Positions 22,568-33,540 of a stretch of 64,000 bases of DNA are shown piece by piece; the first letter of the stretch is position 1; each line of letters begins with the position of its first letter. The DNA lies in assembly GCA_029449235.1 (NCBI GenBank), contig JANATG010000018.1, forward strand, positions 620,001-684,000, written 5' to 3'. Under the pieces are notes generated by a model. That model was not told the DNA's origin, made no database searches, and saw only the letters and a list, made by a program, of their open reading frames with translations. The DNA is from Linnemannia schmuckeri. Its lineage: Eukaryota; Mortierellomycota; Mortierellomycetes; Mortierellales; Mortierellaceae. Position numbers and translations under genes: made by a program.

Positions 22568-25500
22568 TTAACACCCGGCAAGCGATCGAAGGAGGGCCGC
22601 ATTGGCCTCACCAGTCTCATCGACCATCTTCGAGAACAGCGACTGCCGGTCCTTGAGCAGGTCACGCGGAGTATCGTACTCGGCTACCTGGCCCCTGTCC
22701 ATCACCAGAATACTATATGGATATGTCAGCAAAGCAAAAAAGGAGAATTGCCAAGAGCAAGAGAAACATAAAATAAATAAATAGCACGCCACCAAAACGA
22801 TCAATGGGTTACTTAAATTTCTTTGGAACATAGAGAAAGCGCTGGGGCCAACCAAATAAGGGTATCATTTCTCTCTCCCTCCCTCTTGTATGGATTATGC
22901 TATCCCATCCACACACACACACACTCTCTCTCTCTCTCTCACTTCTCACCGATGCCAAGCTGTAGAATGAGGCAAAAGAAAAAGAAACAGAAAAAGACGA
23001 ACTTACCGATTATAGTCGACCACGGTGTTGAGGCGGTGCGCAATCGTGATCACCGTCGAATCCGAAAAGTCAACTCGGATCGCCTTCTGAATCAAACTAT
23101 CCGTTGCCAAGTCTACACTCGCCGTCGCTATTTCAGAAAGAACGAACGAGAACGGGAAAAATAAAATAAAATTAGGACAAAGAGGTAGGACAGAGCATCA
23201 ACACAAACAAATGAAGCTGCAAAGAACATAATTTTACCTTCATCAAGAATGACAACTTTGGACCTAGACAGCAAGGCTCGAGAAAGACAAACAAGCTGTC
23301 TCTGCCCCACACTCAAGTTCTCGCCCTGAGCAGCAACAACCGCATCCAATCCACCTTCTTGCTGCTGAACATATCCCTTCAAATCACTCGCCTCCAAGGC
23401 TTTCCACAACTCTTGTTCTGTATGCTTGTTCAACGGATCCAAATTGTACCGAAATGTCCCTTGGAACAGGACTGGGTCCTGAGGGATGATCGACATCCTG
23501 GATCTCAGATCTGCAATTCCAATCGTATCTGTCTCGATCCCATCCATCACAATCTTGCTGCCAGGGTCTAAGGGAACCAACAGGAACAAGGCCTGAATCA
23601 ACGATGACTTGCCAGCTCCCGTCCGACCAACAACACCGACCTTGTGGCCAGCTTGGATATCAAACGAGATCTTGTTCAGCACCAGAGGCAACTCGGGTCG
23701 GTACCGTAACGACACTTCTTGGAAAGAAATCCGTCCTTGCTGAGGCCAACTCGGAACCGGCTTACGATCCAGAATCTCCGCAGGCGGTTCTTGCTCCAAC
23801 GAGTCGGTGTAATAAAACAACCTCTCGGCTGAAGTCATGTTGTTCTCCAAATCAGCTGCACACTGGATCGCCCAGCTCATTTCTGACGCCAAACGAGCCA
23901 AATAACTCAAAATCAATCCTGCAGTCGCCGGATCAATATCGTCGCGCGCCCAAACAATCAAGACTAGCGCCACAAAGTTCAACACATGACCTACGACAAA
24001 CACACGAGCACCGATCCATCTCGTGCCCAGAATGTAGATATAATAGATACGGTGGGATCGATCCATGTTGATCCGGTTCCGTTCAATCGCACATTCGATA
24101 CCGTGGGGTTGGTAGGCTTTGAGTGTTCCCATCCCGTTCAGGGTTTCGGAAAAGTACGAGAACAGGTGCGATCTAACAAGAGCGTCCATACGTTTCAGCT
24201 CGCGACTGGTCTTTTGGTAGTACAAGGCAACATAGTAGTACATGATCGCCAAGGGAACCATGACTGGGATGATCCAAGGCAAGAACACCGCCGACAGGAT
24301 GAGCACACTCAGGATTCCTGTTACCGTGATTAGGAGAGAGTTGATCGCTGCCATGTTATCCACCGTGCTCACATCCTTGCTGAATCTAAATAAAAGTAAA
24401 ACAGTATCCAGATTTCATTAGCATAGTCATATCCACCAAATCAGAAAGAATAACAAACGATATCAGGTATACATGCCTGTTGAGGATGCGTCCAGTAGGA
24501 GTGGTGTCAAAGAAAGACATGGGCGAACGCAGGACGCTGAGAAAAGCATTATCATGAATCATTCTAGATCCCTTCAAGATGGCCAAGACCAGTATGTATG
24601 AGCCGAGAATGACAATGAGAAGCTGGATCACAGCCGTCGCCACATAAACATTGATGTACTCCCAAACCGTCCAGCCGAATCTATCCGAGCTCCAGAAACT
24701 CAACCATACGTTCATGCTATTTTGTTAAAGAGAGTGGTCAAGTTAGTACATCAATTGCCCTATACATGTTGCTTCTAAATGCTAAAATGCAGTAGTGATA
24801 GTGAAGAGATATTAAAGACTTACGCAACACCAGCTGCCTGTTGGGCGGAGAGCAAAAAGACAATAAAGACCCAGTTCCAGTCACCACCCAGGCGAAAATA
24901 CTCGCGATAGACCTTTTTCGATACTGCACCGCTCGCCCTTTCCTCGTCAGTCATTTGGCCCTTGGGAATTTCTTTAGTTGACTCGTCATCCTCCAATACA
25001 ATTTCGTCCGACTCTTGCAGCACCGTCAAATCATCGTCGCTTTCCGTTACCGCTCCAGCCGCTGTAGTAACAACAACCTTGCCTGTCGAGGACTTGTTTC
25101 TCTTAAGAACTCGCCTGCATGGTTGGTGGGTTCCTGATTCATCCCCGTCGTCATGATGGTGGTGATGACCGCCATATTGCTTCATCAACTTGAAGAAATC
25201 CCCCTGGTGGGACATCAGTTCCCGGAAGGTTCCCTGCTCAGCGATACGACCATGCTTCATGCAGACCACGTAATCGACATCCGGCAGGACGTGGAGTTGA
25301 TGCGTCGCAATAACCCTTGTCTTGTTGCTCAGCTCATGGAGCACACAGTCCTCCCACAGTCGCTTGCCCACATGTGCATCCACTGCTGAGAGCGGGTCGT
25401 CCATGATCACCATCTCTGCATTGTAGTAAACACTCCTGGCCAGGGACAGGCGAGCCTTTTGGCCGCCCGACATGTTGACGCCGCGTTCTCCAATCTCGGT

Positions 25501-27944
25501 CTTGTCTCCCGCCGTAAATTGGGTCAGATCCTGTTCCAATGAGCAGGCTTTGATCACTCGCCAATATCGTTCTTCCTCCATGGGGGTGTCGAACAGAATG
25601 TTGTCCATGATGGTGGCGTTCTGGATCCAAGGTGTTTGGGATGCATAGCTGATTGTCGCGCCTCGAATGACTTCTCCTTGAGATTTCCTCATGTTGCCGA
25701 CTATGGCCTGCAATAGCGAGGACTTGCCACTTCCAACCGGCCCGACGATCGCTACAAGAGAGCCGCGAGGAACACGAAGGCTGATATCCCTCAAGAATGG
25801 CTTGATCTTTGGAACCGACCCCTGCGCAGTGTTGTTACTGGCGCTCAAAAGAGGCTGCCGTTCATCGAATTCACTGTCCTCCGTGATCGAGTTGCGCGAC
25901 GAATTGGGTGCTGTCGATTCTGGGACTTCTGTTGTTGTTCCTTGCTTTTCTTCTGCCAAAAGAGTAGCGGCAACTGTGGTCGAAGGCAACTGATCCCAAT
26001 AAAAGTCCGCGTCCTTGATGCTGAGAGCGCTATCGTGAGACTTGTCGACGGGTGGTAAAGGCAGAGTATCTTCAGTAAGGAGGAACTTTTGGATACGCTT
26101 GACACTGACATAAGCATCCATGGTGTCACTGTAACAGTATGGCAAGATCAACAAGGGGACGCGCAATCCTGTGAAGAATGCCAATGAGGGAAAGATAATC
26201 TCTGGCTCCAGCTTGTTTCCGAGGGCTGCATATAACACGAACGTCAAGGCACTAGCGAATACAGGCAGCGACTATTGGTACCGATGAGTGACAAATGAAT
26301 ATTGGTATTAATATTTGGGATAAAGAATAGCATGCAGCATATATATGTGGCGATTGACTGGGTACTTACCGATGAAGTACTGTAGATCAATCCACGAACT
26401 TGCAGGAGCCATGAGGTGCATTTGAGCTCCGAAAGGCGAATTTCAGTCAGTTTTTTCCAGAAACTAAAATGCGTCGATAAGAATGTAATACAATGTGTTA
26501 GTTGTGCCGAACGTCTCGAAGGTGCCTTTACATTTGTGACGAAGGAAGGTATCTGCTCCGCATGCCAATCCATCCCTTCAAACAAGACTCGCTTTTCTTA
26601 CCTGGGCTCGTAGGCAAAGAACTTGATCACCTTGATACCCTGCAAGATCTCCGTTACCAAGCCCATCCTCGAATCCGTCAATTTAGCAACCTGGTTCCTA
26701 ATCGGGTTCAACAAGGTCATCGCCCATGTCTGCAAAGGGTTGGAAAAGATCAAGACCGCAGCTCCAACAAGAACTGAGGGCCCCATCCAATACATCAACA
26801 GCCCCACCGTTACCACAACAGTCATAGGGACAGTGTACAAGAACCCCAACCCTTCAAGACAAGAGTCGAGACGGGTCGCGTCGTTGGACATGATATTGAA
26901 GATGGTCCCGTCTGGGTAATCAAGTCGGTCCTTTGAGGAAATCCTGGTCGATTTCTGAAAGACAAGATCGGTGAGTGCGCTACGGCACAGAGATCCTGTG
27001 ATGACGATGGATCGGAGCCAGAGTTGGGTAAGAGCTGTTTGGACAAGACAGACGATCAGATATGAAATCGTCAGGCCGTAACCGTACCAGGCTGAAGGCT
27101 TTGGTGTCTCGTCCGATTGATTGTCCTTCAAGTATTGGATGACCTATTTAAATGACATGAGTGGAATATGAGCGAGAAGTCTGAAAAAAAGGAAAGGTGA
27201 GAGAAACAGATGCGCTTCCGTGCAATTGAAAGCTCGGAGATGGCTTACCCAAAGAAGGAAGAAAGGGATCACCTTGGTCAATATGTCTATTTAGTCCGCA
27301 AGTCCCACAAAAAAACAAAGCCGTGTAAAGTCAGTTGGCACAACCGAAATAAACGTTTTCATGCAGTGTCTCAATCCAAGGTAATTAGCTGTACTCTTAC
27401 CAAAGATAAGTAAGCACACCATCCCCGTCCAATAAGTCGGCAAAATGAACCAGAACAAAGCTCTCAACAGCGAAGGCGTCTCCCCCTTTCCTCTCCTCTT
27501 CACCCGATCTTGCTCCTTCTTCCAAAGTCTCTCCAACCTAAACCCCTGGAGCTCCGTTTTCCGTTCAGGCACAATCGCAAAGAGATCTTCCTCCTGTAGA
27601 GTGTGATCGTACCCGCGTTGGAAGATGGGGGTCATCCAGGAGATAAACATCAACGACCAGATCGATGCATGAGCCTCAGGATTCTCTTCTGCGCCTTCTT
27701 CGGCGTAGACGTATTTTGCGTATCGACTCCATCTGCTTTTTGAACTTGTTTTGAATGGTTTGGAGGTTGTTTTGGTGGTGGGGGCATCTTTTGAGGTGGA
27801 AGGTGTGGCAGTAGTAGTAGAATTGGATGAGGAGGTTGAGTTGGAAGTGCCATAGCCCCCTGGACCGTTGGAAGGTTGTTGGCTGCCGCCCTCTGTAAGG
27901 AGAGGGGTGGCGGTTGATTGTGGCTGTGGTTTTGGCTCTGGCAT
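22568..27944 (-). CDS. ABCC/MRP-type ABC transporter, full-length without TMD0 (1439 aa)
   Basis: ATP-driven exporter of organic anions and conjugates; the substrate cannot be told from sequence. Exons 27944-27401, 27286-27249, 27143-26602, 26463-26370, 26271-24824, 24716-24477, 24385-23238, 23127-23007, 22712-22568; phases agree across all nine. Order is TMD1, NBD1, TMD2, NBD2. NBD1: Walker A GPVGSGKS about 583, signature MSGGQKARLS about 673, Walker B IMDD with Asp in place of the catalytic Glu (DDPLSAVD). NBD2: Walker A GRTGAGKS about 1223, signature LSVGQRQ about 1326, Walker B followed by Glu (ILDEATASVD). That asymmetry is the ABCC hallmark. The 180-residue N terminus is cytosolic and Ser/Thr-rich, with no TMD0 helices, so it resembles short MRPs (MRP4/5-like). 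The inter-domain linker has a five-His cluster. Intron 6 (24476-24386) uses a GC donor. The intron at 23006-22713 carries a CA/CT microsatellite. Confidence 0.94.
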
Positions 27945-30407
27945 GGATAGAATTAAATGTGGAAGTAGTAAGAAGGGAGTAGTGAAAGTAGTAAGGAGCA
28001 ACCTATACCAGGAGGGCAGCGTGTGAATTAGAGTGCTCCTGGAAATTGGAAGCAGGAAAAAGAGATTAGTTCCTTTGCGAGTAAAAGAATGAATTCGAAA
28101 GTTCGGAATGAGGAATGAAAGATGAACAGCAGAAAAGGTGAAGGAACGTTCACTTTTTATATGTGTGTGATTGGCGAGTGTGACAGTCGACGTTGTGGAT
28201 TTATTTGACTGGAATTGTGTTTGTTCGATTGGTTACCTTCAATTGCTCCTCACCCTGCGTCCCTTTTCCCTTTCTCAGTTTTTTTTCTCATCGTTCACGG
28301 ATTAAGCTTTGCGGGATGTATTACAGTTGACACAAAGACGGCGTGCCTCTTTCTGCGAAAGAGTCGGCCAATAGCGCTCGTTCGTTATCGCTCTCCTTTC
28401 CCTCATCCTCTTTCGGCCTTCTGTTGATTCTCTAACGACTTGCTTTCATATCTCACTTTCTGTCTGTGTCATCGCATTCTCAAAACGCTGGAGTCATGGT
28501 TAAAATAATAAACGCTCAGTCGACTTTTTACAGCAACCTTCTTGACGCATGGGTGACTCTTCGACTTTTTCTGCGGATCCCCTTCAATGCTCTTCCTTTT
28601 TCTCCTCTCTATGGTATCTGTTTGTTTGTTGGTTCACTTGAGCACAAGTTCGCAAGAGCAAGAAAAAGCCAATGCTGCGTTACTGCGGGCGGAGTGTTCA
28701 ATTTCCCAGCTCGTCCAAAACACATTTGAGTCACACGAAGGCTCGTCTCGCACTTTTCTTCCCAAATCTGGTGCGAAGAGATGAAGACGCTGCGCGTTTA
28801 CTAGGGTCCAAACTCCACTTTTCTCTTATGCTCGCGAACCTGACAAAACATCCATGAAGGGAATTAACTTGAGCCAGGTAACCATGCAACATTCAGGGGG
28901 TATACATCGAAAGAACATATATTCTTAGCATTCATGAATCGTCGCAAGCAAGTTACAGTACAGCCGAGGAGGGAACATTTTTGATTTTTTTAAGACAATA
29001 TTTATTTTTAAAAAAAACTCAGGGGGGTAGAAAGAGATAAAAAGGGGAGGGGAAAGAAAGGAGGAAGATATCGAACTTCTCGTAGACGACATCGGTAAAT
29101 AGAAGTTACCGTGCGTGAGTAAAGGTCCTTTTAATCTTTGCCGTGAAAAAAAAATAGCCTGCGATAGTATCTACAACGTTGTAGACCGCTGGTCATTAGA
29201 GTATCGGCATGATATGTATGTATGTGGAAGGAGAGTAGGGGACAGAAAGAGACAAAGCAGCATTGCAAACGAAAGGAAAGGGGATACTTGAAAAAATCCT
29301 CGTTTATTTCAAACCTTTCTTTCTGGATCCGATCGATGGGGTCTAAAATAAGACACTTACCTAAGAAATCAAGTTCAAAGAGAATGAACAAAGACATTAG
29401 AAAATGATTCCAAAAGGTTCTCAAACATTCACAAAGAAATGAAGTTCAATATGAAGGAGTCAGGAGCTAGTTTTAATCTGTAGATGCATAAAAAAGTCAA
29501 TCCACAGCCAGAACCCGACAACTATCTTTACTGTCAATGACCCTAAAAGAAAAAAAGCCCTCCCCTCCATGCTAATAGCAAACGGTACCAAGATCCGCTT
29601 TTAACGCATCGAAGCAGGTCTAGAGACCCACTAATGCCCACTCTGCTGCTCTCCGAAGAGAGGAAGAGATGAACACTCACTGTACTTGACGAGGAACGAC
29701 TGTTCCCCCAGAGAGCACAGCCCCGACACTCACGAAATCAAGTCCCGCAAATAATAACATGAAAAAGAAGAACCTCTTCCCCCTTCAAATGACCACCAAC
29801 AACGATAATCAATAAAGGAACTGACAATGAAAAAACTCCCACTTCCCCATCACATGAGTCAACGCCTCAGTCAAGAAAACCTCGAAAGAATTGCCAACCC
29901 AGGCTCAGAAAGAAATGTAGCGTCTTCGTAGAATGGATTTAACTAGGTGTCATCATTTGGCATATTGATGTTGAAAGGAATGAAAATAAGATGAAGGGAA
30001 AAGGATCGAAAATATTGCATACCTTGTAGATAACGGTGACAAAAAGCATCAATGCTTGAGAACACGCCATTGGATAAGCAATCTAAAGTCGAGACAAAAA
30101 CAAACAGAGCCGGTTAGATACATGACTCGAGGACATCATGAAAAGCAAGAACAATGGTTGTTTGCAAATGTAAAGGGTATCAGAGATCAAGGTTGTCTTC
30201 TCAATTGAGTCAGATGAAACACGGATGATCGAATTAGACATCATATTGCCCTTCCATTGGTATGGCTTTAAGAGAATAAAAATGTAAATACTTACAAGTT
30301 ATCCAACGACGTGACATGCTCAACGGAGACGTGCAGACATTTACAAAAAGAACTAGCAAATGATAGACTGGAAGAAAAGAAATTCGTTAATGATCAGATC
30401 CAAAGCA
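27945..30407. other. Gene-poor AT-rich region
   Basis: About 2.5 kb upstream of the ABC transporter with no convincing conserved gene. It contains one small signal-peptide-like open frame (28587-28784, listed separately) and scattered splice-like motifs on the minus strand, for example an exon-like 60-bp segment bounded by TTTAG and GTATGC near 30025-30085. It may be a transcribed non-coding region or eroded gene. Confidence 0.35.
28587..28784 (+). CDS. Candidate small secreted protein (65 aa), unsupported by homology
   Basis: An ATG-initiated open frame starts with MLFLFLLSMVSVCLLVHL, a textbook hydrophobic signal-peptide core. A polar mature part of about 45 residues with a single Cys (AECSISQLVQ) follows and ends at TGA. 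The mature part shows no family that I recognise. Flanking DNA is AT-rich and otherwise empty. A T/C-rich stretch by chance can mimic a signal peptide, so this is a weak call. Confidence 0.2.
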   Translation: MLFLFLLSMVSVCLLVHLSTSSQEQEKANAALLRAECSISQLVQNTFESHEGSSRTFLPKSGAKR

Positions 30408-31812
30408 CTAACGCGTTGATATACTTTGAATGCCAGGGGAGGCTTCAAGTAAATGGATCAGAATAAGTTTTGGTATAAAGGTTATCCACCATGGTCTCAG
30501 GTCGGAAGCAGAACTGAAAATTTTGTGTCATCACTTTAGATACTCGATGAGCGTCAAGGGAAAGTCGGAAGGAGAAGAGGATGGGATGACCTACGCTTTG
30601 TATCTGCTGGACGCGGTAAGCGCATGAACGACAGTGTCAATGGAAGATGTTGCTCGATCTGAATGAAATAGAATTGAAAAGAATGATAAAACTTAATTAA
30701 TATATCATTCAAACAAGCGCAAACTTTTTCAGTTAAATTCGCTGATTGTTCTCTTCTCTTCGTCGTCGTTAAAAGGCAAACGAGTCGATAGATCAGAATA
30801 AGTTTTGGTATAAAGGGTTATCCACCATGGTCTCAGGTCGGAAGCAGAACTGAAAAAAATTGTGTCATCACTTAAGACAAACGGTCGCCAATGTCGAGGA
30901 AGAGAAAGAGAAAAATGGAGATATGGAAAAGAGAAACTTACAAATGGCAGCTGAAATCGCTCGCGACTGAATGTCTGATATGAAATCCGATCAAATTGAC
31001 GCCGTATAAAGTAATATCTGGAAAATAGAAGAAAATAGAAGAGTAATGATAAAGTTAACATCTCTTTTCCTTGCACTTTTAAATAGGTTCAATGTTGCCA
31101 TAAGAGTTAAGGGTCAATTGATGAATCGTCAGATGGTAGTGCATGTTTCATTTGCTCAGGTGCTCGCTAGGAAACGGTATGGAGATATCCTCATTCGAAT
31201 CAATTGTCTTGGATGTTGGAAAGGGTACGAGAAAGGGAGGTGAGTGAGTTGACTTACCAAAAGAGAAAACTGATCGGGCGAGATCATTTGATCTGATCAC
31301 ATAAAGATCATTCTTTTTTTTCCCTTTTTCTTCCTGATTTCGATCAAGTTAAATTCCATTCCATGGCGAAAAGTAAAATAAACTCGGCTCGAGATCTACA
31401 TTTAACGAAAGCGAAAAAATAAAATCGCGTTAAAAGACTGTAGTTTTGCCCGCGCAGAAACGGTTTCTTCTTCTTACGAGTAAGAAAGGCAAATGTGTGT
31501 TTTGACTGAAGAGAGTGGTCAGAAACGAGGAATTCCATTTGGTTTACGAAAGATCCACATCGTGTATTCGGGGTATCATTTTACGTACAACTTTTTCATC
31601 AGATAAAGTCGATCAAAACGCGTGCGTACTCTTGCAAAGATGAAGAAGACGAAAGAGAGGGAACACAAGCTACTTACCAAGAACAAGAAGAGGTAAAGAG
31701 GAGTTGGCGGGGAGAAGGTTGGGAAGAAGAAGGAAAAAGGAAAAGCCAGCAGTAGAAAAATTTTATATTTGTTTTCCAATGGGTTTTGTGTGACTTCTTC
31801 TCTGAATTGCAT
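30408..31812 (-). CDS. Candidate orphan four-exon gene with two alternative last exons (about 125-135 aa)
   Basis: No family recognised. Minus-strand exons 31812-31678, 31333-31258, 31017-30942 and 30849-30729 have three GTAAGT donors and CAG acceptors, and all join in one frame to 135 residues. A near-identical second copy of the last exon's start lies downstream (30513-30408); joined to the same donor it is also open and gives a different C terminus. The N-terminal part is hydrophobic with poly-Phe/Leu runs (PLYLFLFL), the middle reads NDLYVIRSNDLARSVFSFG, and both last exons begin SASDLRPWWIT. The consistent phases and donors argue for a real transcript; the lack of any homologue I know and the AT-rich context argue for caution. 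Exon 1 is the weakest part. Confidence 0.3.
30456..30540. repeat. 85-bp direct repeat, copy 1
   Basis: It matches 30791-30877 almost base for base, differing by a few small indels and substitutions, with the copies offset by 335 bp. On the minus strand the repeat includes a polypyrimidine tract, a CAG acceptor and the start of an exon-like segment. Confidence 0.9.
30791..30877. repeat. 85-bp direct repeat, copy 2
   Basis: Second copy of the repeat at 30456-30540. It has one extra G within the GGG and a longer A-run next to the acceptor. Confidence 0.9.
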
Positions 31813-32037
31813 TGGAAGCCTTCATCATCGCCACTGCTGTGTTCCCTCGAATCAATTTTTAGTTCCGAAACACTACCTCTGTCAGACGCGAGTCGCTCCT
31901 TTGTCGTGGCAACATCCCACTCCTGTACACTCCACTGCTTCCCCATGTAATGGCCCCCTTGTCTCCTGACTGATTACGGATATCGTCAACGATCCAAAAT
32001 ACTCTTCTCAGTCTTCTGGTTCAACAACACCATAACC

Positions 32038-33540
32038 TCAAAAGACCTCGATTGTTTCCAGCCAGGGTCGCGACGACTCTTCTTGCAGGTAGTGAGACCA
32101 CGGCTGGATCAGCTTCCATTTGTCAGTAGAACGAGGCAATCCAATCTTGACTCTTCTCAACCCTTCAAAAACTGTGAATCCGGACAGAGACGCGCGGACG
32201 ACAAGGTGCTTGAGGCAGGGCATGGTCTTCAATATGACGTTCAACTTGATGGCGCTCTCCACAGACATGGGTCTATTGAAGTTTGGTTCTAGGAACTCCA
32301 GGCGCTCGAGAGTGCTTAGGAAGGCAAATGGACGAGATGAAACGATTTCTGGCATGAAATCCAGAAATGCTCATGCGGGGTGGCACTTGAGCGTCAGACG
32401 TTCAAGGCTTTGGAGACACTCGACTTGGAAAAGTGCGACCATGCCCTCCTGGTCGATGATATCGTGCTTTAACTCTGTGAAAGTAAACTGCTCGAATCGA
32501 CTTCGTCCTGCAATCTTAAAGAAACCGACAACAAGATCAGTGAGTACTCCTCGGCTAAGATTCAGTAGGGTCAAGTCGACCACTTTGCCCAGCAACGGGA
32601 GAACTAACAACACATTGTCTACAGTCCCAAAGTGGAGCGCGAACGACTTGGCAGAGAGAGGGTTGCGATAAAGGCACCATCCTGTTGACCCGACGATGGC
32701 CCAGCAACGTTCCAACCTCCAACAGCTAGGCTTGTGAGGTTTGGGAAACATCTATTAAGTCGACAGATCACCTTAAACGACAGACGCATATCGGGAATGC
32801 CAAGGTGCGTCAACTTTGTCGAGGTAACGCCATTAACGACGAACCCAACACCCTCCAACTCCGGGATGTCACCCAACGTGTTGTCCGTCGCTTGATATGA
32901 TCTGGGAAAGGTCGACCGCTCGAAGTGCGGGAAAACGTCGCACACAAACTTGGAAATGGTGGATCACCGAACCCGAAGTCTATACGTGTTATCTAAAGGT
33001 CTAATACGAGGAGAGGCATCTTGAGAAAAGACGGTTCTCTCACTGCTGCCTAGGTCTCGATGTGCTCCAGTCAAAAACCAAGGGGCCAACTCCTGGTGCT
33101 TGTATCCTTCTATCATGACGGTGATAGTTAGCTGGTTGAATCGGTGCTCGAGTGCGGAATCACTGCTGAAAAGTGTATCAAGGTTCATGTGTGAAGATGC
33201 AGCAATGTAGGTCTTAGTGATAGGCAGGTTGGTGATATAGATGTCCAGGTTCGAGTGCAGTAAGAGTCGATTGGGTGACAGCAATACTTGGTGTCGTGTT
33301 GGATGACTCGGACAGACTGAGTCAGGTGTCCTGGGGCATCGGAGAACGATCTCTGGCTCCAATACGAAGGAGAGTTGTCGGAGCAGAAAAGTGGGATAGA
33401 GAAGTAGGGATGGCAACCCTGGGCGAACAGTCGGGATACAAGACGGAGTTTGTAGGGCGTCCTCTTGGTCGAGTGGCCTATAATGAGGTCGACAAGTTCT
33501 GGGTGGAAACGACCACTGAGACTGCGGTCGGTTTGTTGGC
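32038..33540 (-). pseudogene. Decayed F-box/LRR gene (subfamily distinct from the 52-64 kb array)
   Basis: F-box proteins are substrate adaptors for SCF ubiquitin ligases. Here an F-box-like start (FHPELVDLIIGH … YKLRLVSRLFAQGC) at about 33520-33370 has no ATG in reach. LRR-like segments then continue in changing frames: 33350-32964 (LDIYITNLPITKTYIAASSH), 32945-32700 (TKLTHLGIPDMRLSFKVICR), 32750-32371 (VVDLTLLNLSRGVLTDLV) and 32355-32038 (FLSTLERLEFLEPNFNRPMS). At least three frameshifts separate them and none of the junctions shows good splice sites. I call it a pseudogene; a multi-intron gene is a less likely alternative. Confidence 0.7.

Noticed and set aside
28640..28690. Similarity of a plus-strand segment (EKANAALLRAE) to the end of the ABC transporter (GEANAALLRSLAG)
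   Set aside because: Only about nine residues match, with no further homology on either side; probably chance.
28900..32000. Transposable element as explanation of the AT-rich island
   Set aside because: No reverse transcriptase, integrase or transposase motif, no long terminal repeats; the only repeat is the 85-bp exon-like duplication.
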